A stretch of 64,000 nucleotides of DNA, from positions 151,900 to 215,899 of the forward strand of contig CACILM010000002.1 of the NCBI GenBank assembly GCA_902587515.1, read 5' to 3'. The first letter of the stretch is position 1. Each line of letters opens with the position of its first letter. The stretch is from an uncultured Pelagibacteraceae bacterium (GTDB lineage Bacteria > Pseudomonadota > Alphaproteobacteria > Pelagibacterales > Pelagibacteraceae). Position numbers and translations under genes: made by a program. The notes under the pieces are model-generated. The model was not told the origin of the DNA, did no database searches, and saw nothing but the letters and a program-made list of their open reading frames with translations. Shown here piece after piece: positions 18,606 through 29,076 of this stretch.

Positions 18606-20536
18606 TCCTCATAGTTATTGCTTTCATTATTTGATTCTTGTTTTCCAGAGTAAACATTTTTTGTCACATCTGTTGAAGATCCATTGTTTACATTTTCAGC
18701 TCTCTGGATTGATTTGGATCTACAATAGTAAAGGCTCTTCAAACCTTTTTTCCACGCTTGAAAATGAATATCGTGAAGTTCTTTTTTATGAATATCTGCT
18801 GGCACGAAAATATTTACTGATTGTGCTTGTGATATGTGAGGCGTTCTGTCTGCACCTAACTCAACGATCCATCTTTGATCGATTTCAAAAGCAGTCTTAA
18901 AAGTGTCTTTTTCATTAGCGGTTAAAAAATTTAGATGAGATACAGATCCTTGATTGGTAGTAATGCTTGACCAAACTTCATCTGTATCCTTGTTATATTT
19001 TTGAAGTATTTTTTTTAGATATTTATTTCTTACATTAAATGAACCTGAAAGAGTTTTATGAGTGTAGCTATTAGCTGCAATAGGCTCTATTCCTGGTGAG
19101 GACCCGCCGCAAATGATTGATATAGAGGCTGTTGGAGCTATTGCAGTTTTATTTGAAAATCTCTCCTTCATTCCGTACTCTGCTGCATCTGGACAAGATC
19201 CTCTTTCATCAGCTAATGTCTTTGAAGCTTCATCAACTTTTTCTTGAATGTTTTGGAATATTTTTTTATTCCAAACTTTACTCATTACTGATCCAAAAGG
19301 AATATTTTTTTGTTGGAAGTACGAATGTAGTCCCATAACTCCAAGACCAACACTCCTCTCTCGCATTGCTGAGTATTTTGCGTGAGCAAATTCATCAGGG
19401 GCTCTGTTAATAAAATCGCTCATAACATTATCTAAAAATCTCATTACGTCTTCTACAAATTGAGGATCATCTTTCCACTGATCGTAAGTGTCTAGGTTTA
19501 GTGACGATAAACAACAAACAGCTGTTCTTTGATTTCCCTCATTGTCAACTCCAGTTGGTAATGTGATTTCACTGCAAAGATTAGATGTTTTAACTTTTAA
19601 CCCGGCAAGTTTGTGATGTTGAGGAATTTGTCTATTGACTGTATCAATATAAACAATGTAAGGCTCACCTGTTTCAATTCTTGCAGTCAATAATCTAATC
19701 CATAAATTTCTTGCTGATATAGTTTGTTGAACAGATCCATCATAAGGACTTCTTAGAGCCCATTGACCACCTGTCTCTACTGCTCTCATAAATTCATCGG
19801 TTACTAAAACTCCATGATGTAAATTTAAAGATCTTCTATTAACATCTCCACCAGTCGGTCTTCTCATTTCAATAAACTCTTCAATTTCAGGATGATCAAT
19901 TTGTAAATAACAAGCAGCTGAGCCTCGTCTTAAAGAGCCTTGACTTATTGCCAAAGTTAAAGAGTCCATCACTTTAATAAAAGGAATAATCCCAGAAGTT
20001 TTTCCGACTTTTCCAATTTTTTCTCCAATTGATCTTAGATTACCCCAATAGCTTCCGATACCTCCACCTCTAGCTGCAAGCCAGACATTTTCTTCCCAAA
20101 GATTTGTAATTCCTTCTAGACTGTCGCTAGCCTCATTTAAAAAACATGAAATTGGCAATCCTCTTTCTGTACCACCGTTAGACAAAACAGGTGTAGCAGG
20201 CATGAACCATAAATTGCTTATGTAATTGTAAATTCTTTGTGCGTGTAAATTATCATCAGCGTAAACACTTGCAACTCTAGCAAATAAATCTTGAAAACTT
20301 TCGCTCTGACCTAAATACCTGTCTGTTAATGTAGCTTTTCCAAAATCAGTTAAATTTTCATCTCTCGATCTATCAATCTTGATAGTGATGCCCTTTTCGT
20401 TTTGAAATAATTCGGTCTCTCCGGATAAAGAAAACAAATCAGGCTTTTTAGGACCGTTGTTCTTTAGTTCGTTTTGGTTTTTTTGGCTTATTGAGTCGAC
20501 AGCTTTCTCTATTGCCAATGATACGCTTTTATTCAT
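18587..20536 (-). CDS. nrdA: ribonucleoside-diphosphate reductase alpha subunit (class I, no N-terminal ATP-cone evident)
   Basis: NLCSEITLPT, MGLHSYFQ, ATASISIICGGSSPGIEP motifs, C-terminal CLSCQ. Confidence 0.95.
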   Translation of the reverse strand: MNKSVSLAIEKAVDSISQKNQNELKNNGPKKPDLFSLSGETELFQNEKGITIKIDRSRDENLTDFGKATLTDRYLGQSESFQDLFARVASVYADDNLHAQRIYNYISNLWFMPATPVLSNGGTERGLPISCFLNEASDSLEGITNLWEENVWLAARGGGIGSYWGNLRSIGEKIGKVGKTSGIIPFIKVMDSLTLAISQGSLRRGSAACYLQIDHPEIEEFIEMRRPTGGDVNRRSLNLHHGVLVTDEFMRAVETGGQWALRSPYDGSVQQTISARNLWIRLLTARIETGEPYIVYIDTVNRQIPQHHKLAGLKVKTSNLCSEITLPTGVDNEGNQRTAVCCLSSLNLDTYDQWKDDPQFVEDVMRFLDNVMSDFINRAPDEFAHAKYSAMRERSVGLGVMGLHSYFQQKNIPFGSVMSKVWNKKIFQNIQEKVDEASKTLADERGSCPDAAEYGMKERFSNKTAIAPTASISIICGGSSPGIEPIAANSYTHKTLSGSFNVRNKYLKKILQKYNKDTDEVWSSITTNQGSVSHLNFLTANEKDTFKTAFEIDQRWIVELGADRTPHISQAQSVNIFVPADIHKKELHDIHFQAWKKGLKSLYYCRSKSIQRAENVNNGSSTDVTKNVYSGKQESNNESNNYEECLSCQ

Positions 20537-20570
20537 ATTTTCCTTGTTTTTAGTCGATTTGTTAACAAAA

Positions 20571-20617
20571 CAACTACATGTTGTGTTACAGATATGTTAA
20601 TATACTATATAACACTG
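20571..20617. promoter_or_regulatory. candidate NrdR box pair upstream of nrdA
   Basis: caaCTAcATgTTGtgt matches consensus acaCwAtATaTwGtgt at the conserved core; second degenerate half-site (ataCtAtATa) with centre about 31 bp away. Confidence 0.5.
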
Positions 20618-20722
20618 AAATCAATAGAACATTATAAGAACATTTAATTAATTTTGCAAGTGGAAAGTTTTGTTAATAAACATTTAATAACAAATGCCTA
20701 TATTCTCTAGTATTTATAACAA

Positions 20723-22165
20723 ATGAAAATCAATCCTAACGGTTTTAGAGAGTATGACGCCAGATGGGTCTTTGAAAAAGATATCGATATTGAGGGAATC
20801 ACAAATTTAGGCAAAGGCCTTGGAACTCAAATTATTCAAAGCACTAAAATAAAAAATCCAAGGGTAATTGTTGGTCATGATTATAGATCTTATAGTGAAA
20901 AAATTAAAAAAGCTCTTACAGATGGTTTAATTTCAACTGGATGCAATGTTGAGGATGTAGGATTGTCTCTTTCTCCAATGGTTTATTTTGCTCAGTTTAA
21001 TTTAAACTCAGATGCCATTGCTATGGTAACTGCTAGCCATAATGAGAATGGTTGGACAGGTGTAAAAATGGGTATTCAAAAAGGTTTAACACATGCACCG
21101 GAGGAAATGGCAAACTTAAAAGATATTACTTTAAATAATAATTTTTTAGATGGAAAAGGATCATTAAAAAAAATTGATGATTTTAAAAAAGTATATATTC
21201 AAGATTTAATTAAAAAAAATAATATAAATAAAAAAATAAAAGCAGTAGTTGCTTGTGGTAACGGCACAGCGGGAATATTTGCTCCAGAAATTTTAAAAGG
21301 TATTGGATGCGAGGTCATAGAATTAGATTGTAATTTAGATTGGTCCTTTCCTAAATATAACCCAAATCCTGAGGATCTTGAAATGCTACATGCTATAGCT
21401 AAAGCCGTAAAAGATAATAAAGCCGATATTGGATTTGGTTTTGATGGAGATGGAGATAGATGTGGAGTAATAGATGAAGAAGGGAATGAAATATTCTCGG
21501 ATAAAATTGGTTTATTAATTGCAAGAAATCTTTCAAGTAAACATAAAAATTCAAAATTTATCGTCGACGTTAAATCAACTGGACTATTTAAGAATGACAA
21601 AATCTTGGAAGAAAATGGATGTGAAACTATATATTGGAAAACTGGACATTCGCACATCAAAAGAAAAGTTAATAAGGAAAAAGCATTAGCGGGTTTTGAA
21701 AAGAGTGGACATTTTTTCTTTAATCAACCTTTGGGCTATGGATATGATGATGGGATTAATTCGGCAATACAAGTTTGCCGTCTTATCGTAGATCAAAACA
21801 AAAAAATGAGTGAACTTATTAGATCTCTGCCTGTAACTTATCAAAGTCCAACGATGGCTCCTTATTGTAAGGATGAAGAGAAGTATAAAGTAGTTGATGA
21901 AATGGTAAAAGAGGTAAACAAATTAAAAGATGAAGGTATTAAGATCGATAATCAAAGTATTTCTGAAGTATTGACAGTTAATGGTGTGAGATTTTCTCTT
22001 GAGGATGGGTCATGGGGTTTAATAAGAGCATCATCTAATAAGCCCTCTTTAGTAATTGTAACTGAAAGCACTAAATCAAATGAAAGAAAGAAAAAAATAT
22101 TTGAATTTATAGATAATCTTTTACAAAAAACCGGAAAAATTGGAGACTACGATCAAAAAATTTAA
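20723..22165 (+). CDS. phosphomannomutase/phosphoglucomutase
   Basis: TASHNENGWTGVKMG phosphoserine loop, GFGFDGDGDRCGVID. Confidence 0.9.
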   Translation: MKINPNGFREYDARWVFEKDIDIEGITNLGKGLGTQIIQSTKIKNPRVIVGHDYRSYSEKIKKALTDGLISTGCNVEDVGLSLSPMVYFAQFNLNSDAIAMVTASHNENGWTGVKMGIQKGLTHAPEEMANLKDITLNNNFLDGKGSLKKIDDFKKVYIQDLIKKNNINKKIKAVVACGNGTAGIFAPEILKGIGCEVIELDCNLDWSFPKYNPNPEDLEMLHAIAKAVKDNKADIGFGFDGDGDRCGVIDEEGNEIFSDKIGLLIARNLSSKHKNSKFIVDVKSTGLFKNDKILEENGCETIYWKTGHSHIKRKVNKEKALAGFEKSGHFFFNQPLGYGYDDGINSAIQVCRLIVDQNKKMSELIRSLPVTYQSPTMAPYCKDEEKYKVVDEMVKEVNKLKDEGIKIDNQSISEVLTVNGVRFSLEDGSWGLIRASSNKPSLVIVTESTKSNERKKKIFEFIDNLLQKTGKIGDYDQKI

Positions 22166-22992
22166 AGTTTAAAATATTCGTATAAAAATCTAGTTCCAAT
22201 AACAATAAGAAATAATCCAAAATATTTAGTCATTCTCATTTTATCGACTCTATGGCTAGCTTTTGCTCCTAGTCTTGCCATAAAAGCGGTTATTGGGAAA
22301 AACACTAAAAAGGCAGGAATATTTAAAAAGCCAATGCTCAAAGGTAAATTAGCCTCCAAGTATGAGCCTGAAATTAAAAAACCCCCTGCACCAAACAAAG
22401 CAATAATAAAACCAATAGCAGCTGCACTACCAATAGCTCTATTTATTGGATAACCAAAAAATTTTAAAATTGGAACATTCATCACTGCTCCACCAATACC
22501 CATAGGTGCAGAAATAAAACCGCTCACAATTCCTGAAATCGCTTTCGAAAATAATCCAATTTTGATTTCTATATTTGTTTCTTTTTCTTTTAAGAATAGT
22601 AAGTAAAACGCTAGAACATATACAATAATTGTAAAAAATAGTATTAAAGGTTTTGTTTCTAAACTTGCAGCGAAAATTGTTCCTAAAATTACTCCAATAG
22701 CAACAAAAAACCCAAAACCTTTTACAATACTAAAATCTACAGCTTTGTGTTGATGGTGGGTTAGTACAGAAACTGTTGAGGTCGGTATGATAATTCCAAA
22801 TGAGGTTCCTACTGCTAAATGCATAACATAAGCTGTTTCTATTCCAGAAAAACTGAATATATAAAACAGTATAGGGACTGTTACTAATCCTCCCCCAATA
22901 CCAAAAAGTCCAGCGGCAAACCCTGCAGGTATTGCTGTAGCAATCATTATTAAAACTAAATAAATTATTTCTGATTGGGAAAGAATATCCAA
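22162..22992 (-). CDS. TSUP (TauE/SafE) family anion exporter
   Basis: GFAAGLFGIGGGLVTVPIL and GAPMGIGGAVMNVPIL-type repeats. Confidence 0.88.
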   Translation of the reverse strand: MDILSQSEIIYLVLIMIATAIPAGFAAGLFGIGGGLVTVPILFYIFSFSGIETAYVMHLAVGTSFGIIIPTSTVSVLTHHQHKAVDFSIVKGFGFFVAIGVILGTIFAASLETKPLILFFTIIVYVLAFYLLFLKEKETNIEIKIGLFSKAISGIVSGFISAPMGIGGAVMNVPILKFFGYPINRAIGSAAAIGFIIALFGAGGFLISGSYLEANLPLSIGFLNIPAFLVFFPITAFMARLGAKASHRVDKMRMTKYFGLFLIVIGTRFLYEYFKL

Positions 22993-22994
22993 AA

Positions 22995-23978
22995 CTATCT
23001 CTCTAAAGAAACAGGATTATTTTTTCTTACTTGATCCATGATATGATTCACTTTTTGCAAATCTGCATCTCTTATACACATATTTTTAGAAAGATATTGT
23101 TTCCAAGTTTTTGATCCATTTTGTCCATGAAACAAACCTACCGTATGTCTCATAATATGATTTAACTGTACACCTTTTGATGTTTGCTCTTGAATGTAAG
23201 GAATTAGATTTTCCATAACTTCTGTTCTTGTTGGTACATTTTCATTTTTAAAAATTTCTTTCTCAATATCTGCCAAAAAATAAGGTGAATGATATATGGC
23301 TCTACCTATCATCACGCCGTCTACTTTTGTTAAATGTTTTTTTATTTCCTCTGTTGTTTTTACTCCTCCATTAATAATTATCTCATCATCTTTAAAATAA
23401 TCTTTCAATTTATAAACAAAATCATATTTCAAAGGCGGGATATTCAAGTTTTCTTTTGGAGTGAGTTTTTTAAGTAAGGCTTTTCTTGCGTGAATTATAA
23501 ATTTTTTTGAGCCTGCATCCTTAGTAGTTTGAATAAAAGATTTTAAGAATTCAAAATTTTCTACATCGTTGTAACCAATTCTAGTTTTTATTGTTACAGG
23601 TAATTTAGATGCTTTAGCCATTGCTTCAATACATTTAGCTACAAGATCTGGTTCTTGCATAAGACATGCGCCAAATTTATTTTTTTGTACTTTTTTACTT
23701 GGACAACCCAAATTTAAATTTATTTCTTTATATCCGTAGTCTTCAGAAATCTTACATGCTTCGGCTAATTCATTTGGATTCGACCCACCAACTTGAAGTG
23801 TCACTGGATTATTTATTTTTTTAAATGAAAGTAGTTTAGTTTTATCCCCTCTTATAATTGCATTAGCAACAATCATCTCGGTATACAAATGTATGTTTTT
23901 GCTTATAAGACTTAAAAAATAAATTTCGTGTTTATCAGTGCAATCCATCATAGGCGCAACTGAAACAGTTTTCTTCAT
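22995..23978 (-). CDS. dusA: tRNA-dihydrouridine synthase A
   Basis: APMMDCTDKH, NLNLGCPSKKVQKNKFGACLM, DGVMIGRAIYHSP. Confidence 0.95.
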   Translation of the reverse strand: MKKTVSVAPMMDCTDKHEIYFLSLISKNIHLYTEMIVANAIIRGDKTKLLSFKKINNPVTLQVGGSNPNELAEACKISEDYGYKEINLNLGCPSKKVQKNKFGACLMQEPDLVAKCIEAMAKASKLPVTIKTRIGYNDVENFEFLKSFIQTTKDAGSKKFIIHARKALLKKLTPKENLNIPPLKYDFVYKLKDYFKDDEIIINGGVKTTEEIKKHLTKVDGVMIGRAIYHSPYFLADIEKEIFKNENVPTRTEVMENLIPYIQEQTSKGVQLNHIMRHTVGLFHGQNGSKTWKQYLSKNMCIRDADLQKVNHIMDQVRKNNPVSLER

Positions 23979-23981
23979 AAT

Positions 23982-24479
23982 CTACTCTGATTTATTTTCT
24001 TCTGCTGGAACTTCTTCGCTTAGTTCAAGAGGAGCTTCCTCTGTGTCTAAGTTTTCTTCTTTAATCTCTGGTTGCTCTGCTTTTAGCTCTGAAAGGGCTT
24101 CATCAGCTAAGCTAGGTTTTTTTACTTCAGGAATTCTTCTTGTTCTTTTTGAAGGTAATATAGCTACACCACTTTTAGAAACCTGCCCTTTATATAAATT
24201 TTCAAAATCGTCGTTAGTCTCCTCTTCGATTTCCTCTTGTTCTTCAGATTCGTCTGGCTCTTTTCTTAATCTTTTAATCGCGTTAGCTTCAACTTCCTTA
24301 ACATCTATTTTTCCATCTCCAATTTCTCTTAATGATATAATTGTTCGTTTGTCATTGTCCTCTTCAACTAACATTGGAGCGCCAGCATTTAATTGAACTG
24401 TTCTTTCTTTAGCTAATAAAACTAGATCATATTGATTATCAACTTTTTCTAAACAGTCTTCTACGGTAATTCTTGCCAT
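23982..24479 (-). CDS. rpoZ: RNA polymerase omega subunit with long acidic C-terminal tail
   Basis: MARITVEDCLEKVDNQYDLVLLAKERT; Glu-rich tail. Confidence 0.9.
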   Translation of the reverse strand: MARITVEDCLEKVDNQYDLVLLAKERTVQLNAGAPMLVEEDNDKRTIISLREIGDGKIDVKEVEANAIKRLRKEPDESEEQEEIEEETNDDFENLYKGQVSKSGVAILPSKRTRRIPEVKKPSLADEALSELKAEQPEIKEENLDTEEAPLELSEEVPAEENKSE

Positions 24480-24517
24480 GATGCTGAGTGTATATTCAAA
24501 TAACACTAAGAAATCAA

Positions 24518-25732
24518 TTATTTTCTAAGCTTAATAGGTTCAAGCTTATTTCTTATTAATATTAAAAGAAATAACGAAATAACTATGTATATACCTGATA
24601 CAAAAGCAATATTTTCAATTGAAAAACCATTGTCGATCATTAAACCAAATACTGCTGTTCCAAAAGCTGTTGAAAATACCATAAAAGCTGTGGTCAAAGC
24701 TTTTATAGATCCAATAAATTTTACTCCATATATTTCAGCCCAAGTAGATGACCCAAGCACGTTAGCTAGTCCATTTGAAATACCTACTAAACCTAAAAAA
24801 ATAAACGCTGAAATTTCTTGTTGATAATAAAATAATACGAACATTGATATTAAAAGAGGTATATTCATAATTGGAATTAATTTTCTACTTGTAAATTTAT
24901 CAACTAAAAAACCTGAAAAGAATAAAGTTATAATTGAAGCTAATGAATAAACCATAAATGCTTTTGGAATTGTGTAAATATTCCACATTTTCGAGTCTGA
25001 AATAAATGACTGATATACGAATACTCCAGTGGCTATCCAAGGCATCGCGAGCATATTGAGTGAGACAATATAAAATCTATAATCTTTAATTACTTCTTTT
25101 CTTTTCCAGCTTTTAATTTTAAAACTTTTTTTAGAATTTAAATCTTTTTCTCTAGAGTCTAACCTGATTTTTTTGATTGTATTTAAAACAACAAATGGCA
25201 AAAATATAATTATAATAATTGCTATTCCTTGCCAAACTGATCTCCAAGAATAACTTACAAATAGATAAGTTATTAATACTGGTAAAATAAATTCTGCAGA
25301 TGATAATCCAAACCAAATTGTGCTTAGAGCTTTCCCCCTAGACTTTTCAAAAAATCTTGAGATTGTAGTCGTAGATGTATGGCTCATTAAACCTTGGCCA
25401 GAAAATCTCATTAAAAATATACCGATTGATAAAAAAATTATACTATTGATGAAAGAAAAAAACATAGATGAAAAAAACAATAATAGAATAACAAAAAAAG
25501 AATAATAGATTATTTGATATTCATCGATTTTCTTTCCGACCCATATAAGTAAAAGACTAGAAAATATTGTTGCAGTAGCATAAATATTTCCGAATTGTCC
25601 GTGAGTAATACCTAACTCATTTCTAATTGGTGCGTTAAACAATCCCAAAAAAAAACTCTGTCCAAAACTTGAAAAAAATGTAAATATAAATCCAAATATA
25701 ATTACTTTTTTATTTATTGAGAGGTTAATCAT
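24518..25732 (-). CDS. MFS transporter
   Basis: 12-TM-like hydrophobic pattern, 404 aa. Confidence 0.8.
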   Translation of the reverse strand: MINLSINKKVIIFGFIFTFFSSFGQSFFLGLFNAPIRNELGITHGQFGNIYATATIFSSLLLIWVGKKIDEYQIIYYSFFVILLLFFSSMFFSFINSIIFLSIGIFLMRFSGQGLMSHTSTTTISRFFEKSRGKALSTIWFGLSSAEFILPVLITYLFVSYSWRSVWQGIAIIIIIFLPFVVLNTIKKIRLDSREKDLNSKKSFKIKSWKRKEVIKDYRFYIVSLNMLAMPWIATGVFVYQSFISDSKMWNIYTIPKAFMVYSLASIITLFFSGFLVDKFTSRKLIPIMNIPLLISMFVLFYYQQEISAFIFLGLVGISNGLANVLGSSTWAEIYGVKFIGSIKALTTAFMVFSTAFGTAVFGLMIDNGFSIENIAFVSGIYIVISLFLLILIRNKLEPIKLRK

Positions 25733-25734
25733 TT

Positions 25735-26604
25735 ATGACTTGTAAAGTTGCTTTCATAGGTTTGGGTGTTATGGGATACCCTATGGCAGGTTATATATCA
25801 AAAGCTGGTCACGATGTAACAGTTTTTAACCGAACTAAAGCTAAAGCAGAAAAATGGGTCAAAGAGTACAAAGGTAAAACAGCAGATACTCCAATGGATG
25901 CTGCGAAAGACTGTGATTTTATTTTTACATGTGTCGGAAACGATAATGATTTAAGAGAGGTAACTTTAGGTGAGAAAGGTTTATTTAAAACCGCAAAAAA
26001 AGGTGCGATCTACGTAGATAATACTACTGCATCTGCAAATATTGCTAGAGAACTTTACAAAGAGGCAAAGTCAAAAGGTTTTGATTTCTTGGATGCACCT
26101 ATTTCAGGTGGACAAGCGGGTGCTGAAGGAGGAATTTTAACAGTGATGGTTGGAGGAGATGAAGCTCCTTATAAAAAGGCTGAACCAGTGATCGATTGCT
26201 ACAGTAAAAAGATTAAACTTCTAGGTCCATCAGGAAGTGGCCAGTTAACTAAGATGGTAAACCAAATTTGTATTGCAGGCTTAGTACAAGGATTATCTGA
26301 AGCAATAAATTTTGGAATGAATGCAGGATTAAATATGCATGATGTGATTGAAGTAATTTCAAAAGGTGCAGCTCAATCTTGGCAAATGGAAAATAGACAT
26401 AAAACAATGATTGAAGATAAATTTGATTATGGTTTTGCAGTTGATTGGATGAGAAAAGATTTAAAAATAGCGATGGATGAAGCTAAGAAAAATAATTCAC
26501 CTTTACCTATCACAAAAATTATTGATGAATATTATGGCGAAGTACAAAAAATGGGTGGTCAAAGATGGGATACTTCAAGTTTAATTAAAAGATTTAGAAA
26601 ATAA
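25735..26604 (+). CDS. NAD(P)-dependent 3-hydroxyisobutyrate dehydrogenase family oxidoreductase
   Basis: FIGLGVMGYPMAGYI, DAPISGGQAGAEGG, conserved KMVNQ. Confidence 0.9.
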   Translation: MTCKVAFIGLGVMGYPMAGYISKAGHDVTVFNRTKAKAEKWVKEYKGKTADTPMDAAKDCDFIFTCVGNDNDLREVTLGEKGLFKTAKKGAIYVDNTTASANIARELYKEAKSKGFDFLDAPISGGQAGAEGGILTVMVGGDEAPYKKAEPVIDCYSKKIKLLGPSGSGQLTKMVNQICIAGLVQGLSEAINFGMNAGLNMHDVIEVISKGAAQSWQMENRHKTMIEDKFDYGFAVDWMRKDLKIAMDEAKKNNSPLPITKIIDEYYGEVQKMGGQRWDTSSLIKRFRK

Positions 26605-26607
26605 ATC

Positions 26608-27216
26608 GTGTCAGAAACAGTCAGTTACTACGAAGATTCAAAAGAGATTGAAAAAAAAATCTGGGATTTATTATCAAAAGCTGTCAAAGATAGATCTTCC
26701 GAATTTAGAACTCCAGTATTTATTTGCGGAAATGATAAAGATCTTGATGGTAGGGTTGTTGTTCTTAGAAAGGCAGATCAACAAAATAATTTTATTCAGT
26801 ACCATAGCGATATTAGATCTTCAAAAATTGAAAAAATAAAAAAAAATCCTAAGTGCTCTATTTTATTTTATGGTAAAGAAGAAAAAATACAGCTTAGAGT
26901 TAAGGCTGAATGCGAAGTAAATTATAATAATGATATTACAAAAGAGTCTTGGGAAAAAACTGGCCATATTAGTAGAAAATGTTACTTAGTTACTAATGGA
27001 CCAGGAACAGAGTCTGAAAAACCAACCTCAGGGTTAGATAATAAGTTTGATAATTTTGATTTTACTAAAGAAGAAAGCGAAGCTGGTTATAAAAACTTTT
27101 GCGTCATTAGATGTGAAATTAAAAGTATTGAGTGGCTTTATTTAGCAGCAAAAGGTCATCGTAGAGCAATAATCGATCTAAATGGATCGAAAAAATTTAC
27201 TTGGTTAATTCCCTAA
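26608..27216 (+). CDS. pyridoxamine 5'-phosphate oxidase family protein
   Basis: PdxH-like FMN-binding split barrel (DLDGRVVVLRKAD, YHSDIRSSKIEKIKKNPKCSILFY); GTG start. Confidence 0.7.
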   Translation: MSETVSYYEDSKEIEKKIWDLLSKAVKDRSSEFRTPVFICGNDKDLDGRVVVLRKADQQNNFIQYHSDIRSSKIEKIKKNPKCSILFYGKEEKIQLRVKAECEVNYNNDITKESWEKTGHISRKCYLVTNGPGTESEKPTSGLDNKFDNFDFTKEESEAGYKNFCVIRCEIKSIEWLYLAAKGHRRAIIDLNGSKKFTWLIP

Positions 27217-28005
27217 TTTTTTGGTAACTTTTTCTTTTGTAGAGCCTAAATTAACTTCATCAAAATAAACAACCATATTTGGATAGGGTTTATCTCCGTG
27301 TTTTCTCTTCCAGTCGCTTACCCCAGTTTGATAGATTCCCCATTCTATCTTAGCTCCTTTATTTGTATATGGAGTAAATGTTTTAATATTTAATGACTCT
27401 AATATTAATTTATTATTGATCCATACTTTCATAAAGCCATCTTCCTTTCTTGTGTAACGAACATTAATTAAAATATCAGTCCATTTACCTTTCATATCAT
27501 TAATTTTTATTCCTTTTTTCATTTCAACGTATTCACCGCTCCACATTCTACCAATTTCAAGCCATTCACTGCTTCTATCCGTAATCATTAAAATAGGTTT
27601 CCAACCCTTTTCGTAAATTTGTGTGAAAACTGTTCTAACAGGAGCTACAGATATATAGTCTTCTGGAAGATAAATAGACGCTGAATACCAATATTCTTTA
27701 TTTCTTTTTTGATATTCTACTGTTTGTAATTCAGTTCTTTGTCTATTAGATTTACAGTCGCTATATTTTTTATCTTCACCACAATCTCCTTCTCTTACTT
27801 CGAATCTCCAAGATTTATTACCAGATCTTACAGGGTACCCGTCTTTACTATTTACTAATTGCAAAGAATATTTTTGTTTATGAGATATACTTTTTATTTG
27901 AACTTTAATATTAGAAACATCTTTACTATTTTTTGCTTCAACATTTATTGTAAGAAAAATTAAAATTAATAAACTATTTTTTATACTTTTTAAAATTTTC
28001 AACAT
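27205..28005 (-). CDS. secreted heparin-lyase-I-like polysaccharide lyase family protein
   Basis: Signal peptide; RFEVREGDCG...RTELQT, YWYSASIYLPEDY, MKVWINNKLI, GIYQTGVSDW. Confidence 0.65.
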   Translation of the reverse strand: MLKILKSIKNSLLILIFLTINVEAKNSKDVSNIKVQIKSISHKQKYSLQLVNSKDGYPVRSGNKSWRFEVREGDCGEDKKYSDCKSNRQRTELQTVEYQKRNKEYWYSASIYLPEDYISVAPVRTVFTQIYEKGWKPILMITDRSSEWLEIGRMWSGEYVEMKKGIKINDMKGKWTDILINVRYTRKEDGFMKVWINNKLILESLNIKTFTPYTNKGAKIEWGIYQTGVSDWKRKHGDKPYPNMVVYFDEVNLGSTKEKVTKKLGN

Positions 28006-28477
28006 AGTCTCTGGCGTTTTCTTTAATATGTTTTATTTCCTCTTCTGTAACTTGTCTAACCACTTTACCTGGGCTACCAAGGACTAATGATCTATCTGGA
28101 ATAACTTTATTTTCTGTTACTAGTGAATTAGCTCCGATGATACAGTTTTTACCAATCTTTGCTTTGTTTAAAATAGTTGAACCTATTCCAATAATACAAT
28201 CATCTGAAATTTCACAACCGTGAAGCATAACCATATGACCTACCGTAACTCCTTTACCTACAATAGTTGGACAACCTGGGTCTGTGTGTATTACGCTACC
28301 ATCTTGAATATTCGAACCCTCACCAATAATAATTGGTTCTAAATCACCTCTTAAAGTTGCATTAAACCAAATATTTGAATTTTTTTTTAATTCAACTCTG
28401 CCAATGATAACTGCATTAGAAGCTACCCAGCTGTCTGGATCCATTTTAGGAGTATGACCGTTAACATCGTAAATCAT
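27974..28477 (-). CDS. gamma-carbonic anhydrase family protein
   Basis: Left-handed beta helix hexapeptides; NIQDGSVIHTDPG, GHMVMLHGCEI. Confidence 0.92.
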   Translation of the reverse strand: MIYDVNGHTPKMDPDSWVASNAVIIGRVELKKNSNIWFNATLRGDLEPIIIGEGSNIQDGSVIHTDPGCPTIVGKGVTVGHMVMLHGCEISDDCIIGIGSTILNKAKIGKNCIIGANSLVTENKVIPDRSLVLGSPGKVVRQVTEEEIKHIKENARDYVENFKKYKK

Positions 28478-28518
28478 AAATTTGCTGTAATGTATTATTA
28501 ATTATCTTATAATATATT

Positions 28519-29076
28519 ATGGCTTTAACAAAGACACCAGTTTGCGATTTTGGAAAAAAAGCTGAGGATTTCAAACTAAAATCTATAGAAAATAAACTAA
28601 TTTCTCTTAATGATGTAAAAGGTGAAAAAGCAACACTGATAATGTTCATTTGTAATCATTGTCCTTACGTAAAAGCTATTATTCGCAATTTAGCGATAGA
28701 TTGTAATGAATTAAAAAAGTATGGGATTAACTCTGTTGCAATCATGTCTAATGATACTAAAAATTATCCTGAAGACTCGTTCGACAACATGATAAAATTT
28801 GCAAAAACAAATAATTTTGGTGAAATACATTATTTATTAGATGAGACTCAAGAAGTTGCAAGAAAATATGGTGCAGTTTGTACGCCTGATTTTTTTGGTT
28901 ACAATAAAGATTTAAAACTTCAATATCGAGGAAGGTTTAGGGAACTTAAAGATTTGAAACCTATTTCAAGTGGAGATAGTGATTTAAAAGTAGCCATGAA
29001 AATGATTTCTGAAACGCAAGCCGGTCCAAAGGAACAAACTCCAAGTATGGGATGTAATATAAAGTGGTTTAATTAA
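28519..29076 (+). CDS. thioredoxin-like/AhpC-TSA family redoxin
   Basis: MFICNHCPYVKAI, YGAVCTPDFFGYN motifs. Confidence 0.88.
   Translation: MALTKTPVCDFGKKAEDFKLKSIENKLISLNDVKGEKATLIMFICNHCPYVKAIIRNLAIDCNELKKYGINSVAIMSNDTKNYPEDSFDNMIKFAKTNNFGEIHYLLDETQEVARKYGAVCTPDFFGYNKDLKLQYRGRFRELKDLKPISSGDSDLKVAMKMISETQAGPKEQTPSMGCNIKWFN

Noticed and set aside
21199-21660. 153-aa ORF antisense to phosphomannomutase
   Set aside because: Antisense shadow with biased composition.
23938-24396. 152-aa Ser-rich ORF antisense to rpoZ
   Set aside because: Complement of the Glu-rich omega tail; Ser/Leu-rich artefact.
28461-28649. 62-aa ORF between the gamma-CA gene and redoxin
   Set aside because: Overlaps the redoxin N-terminus antisense; no independent support.
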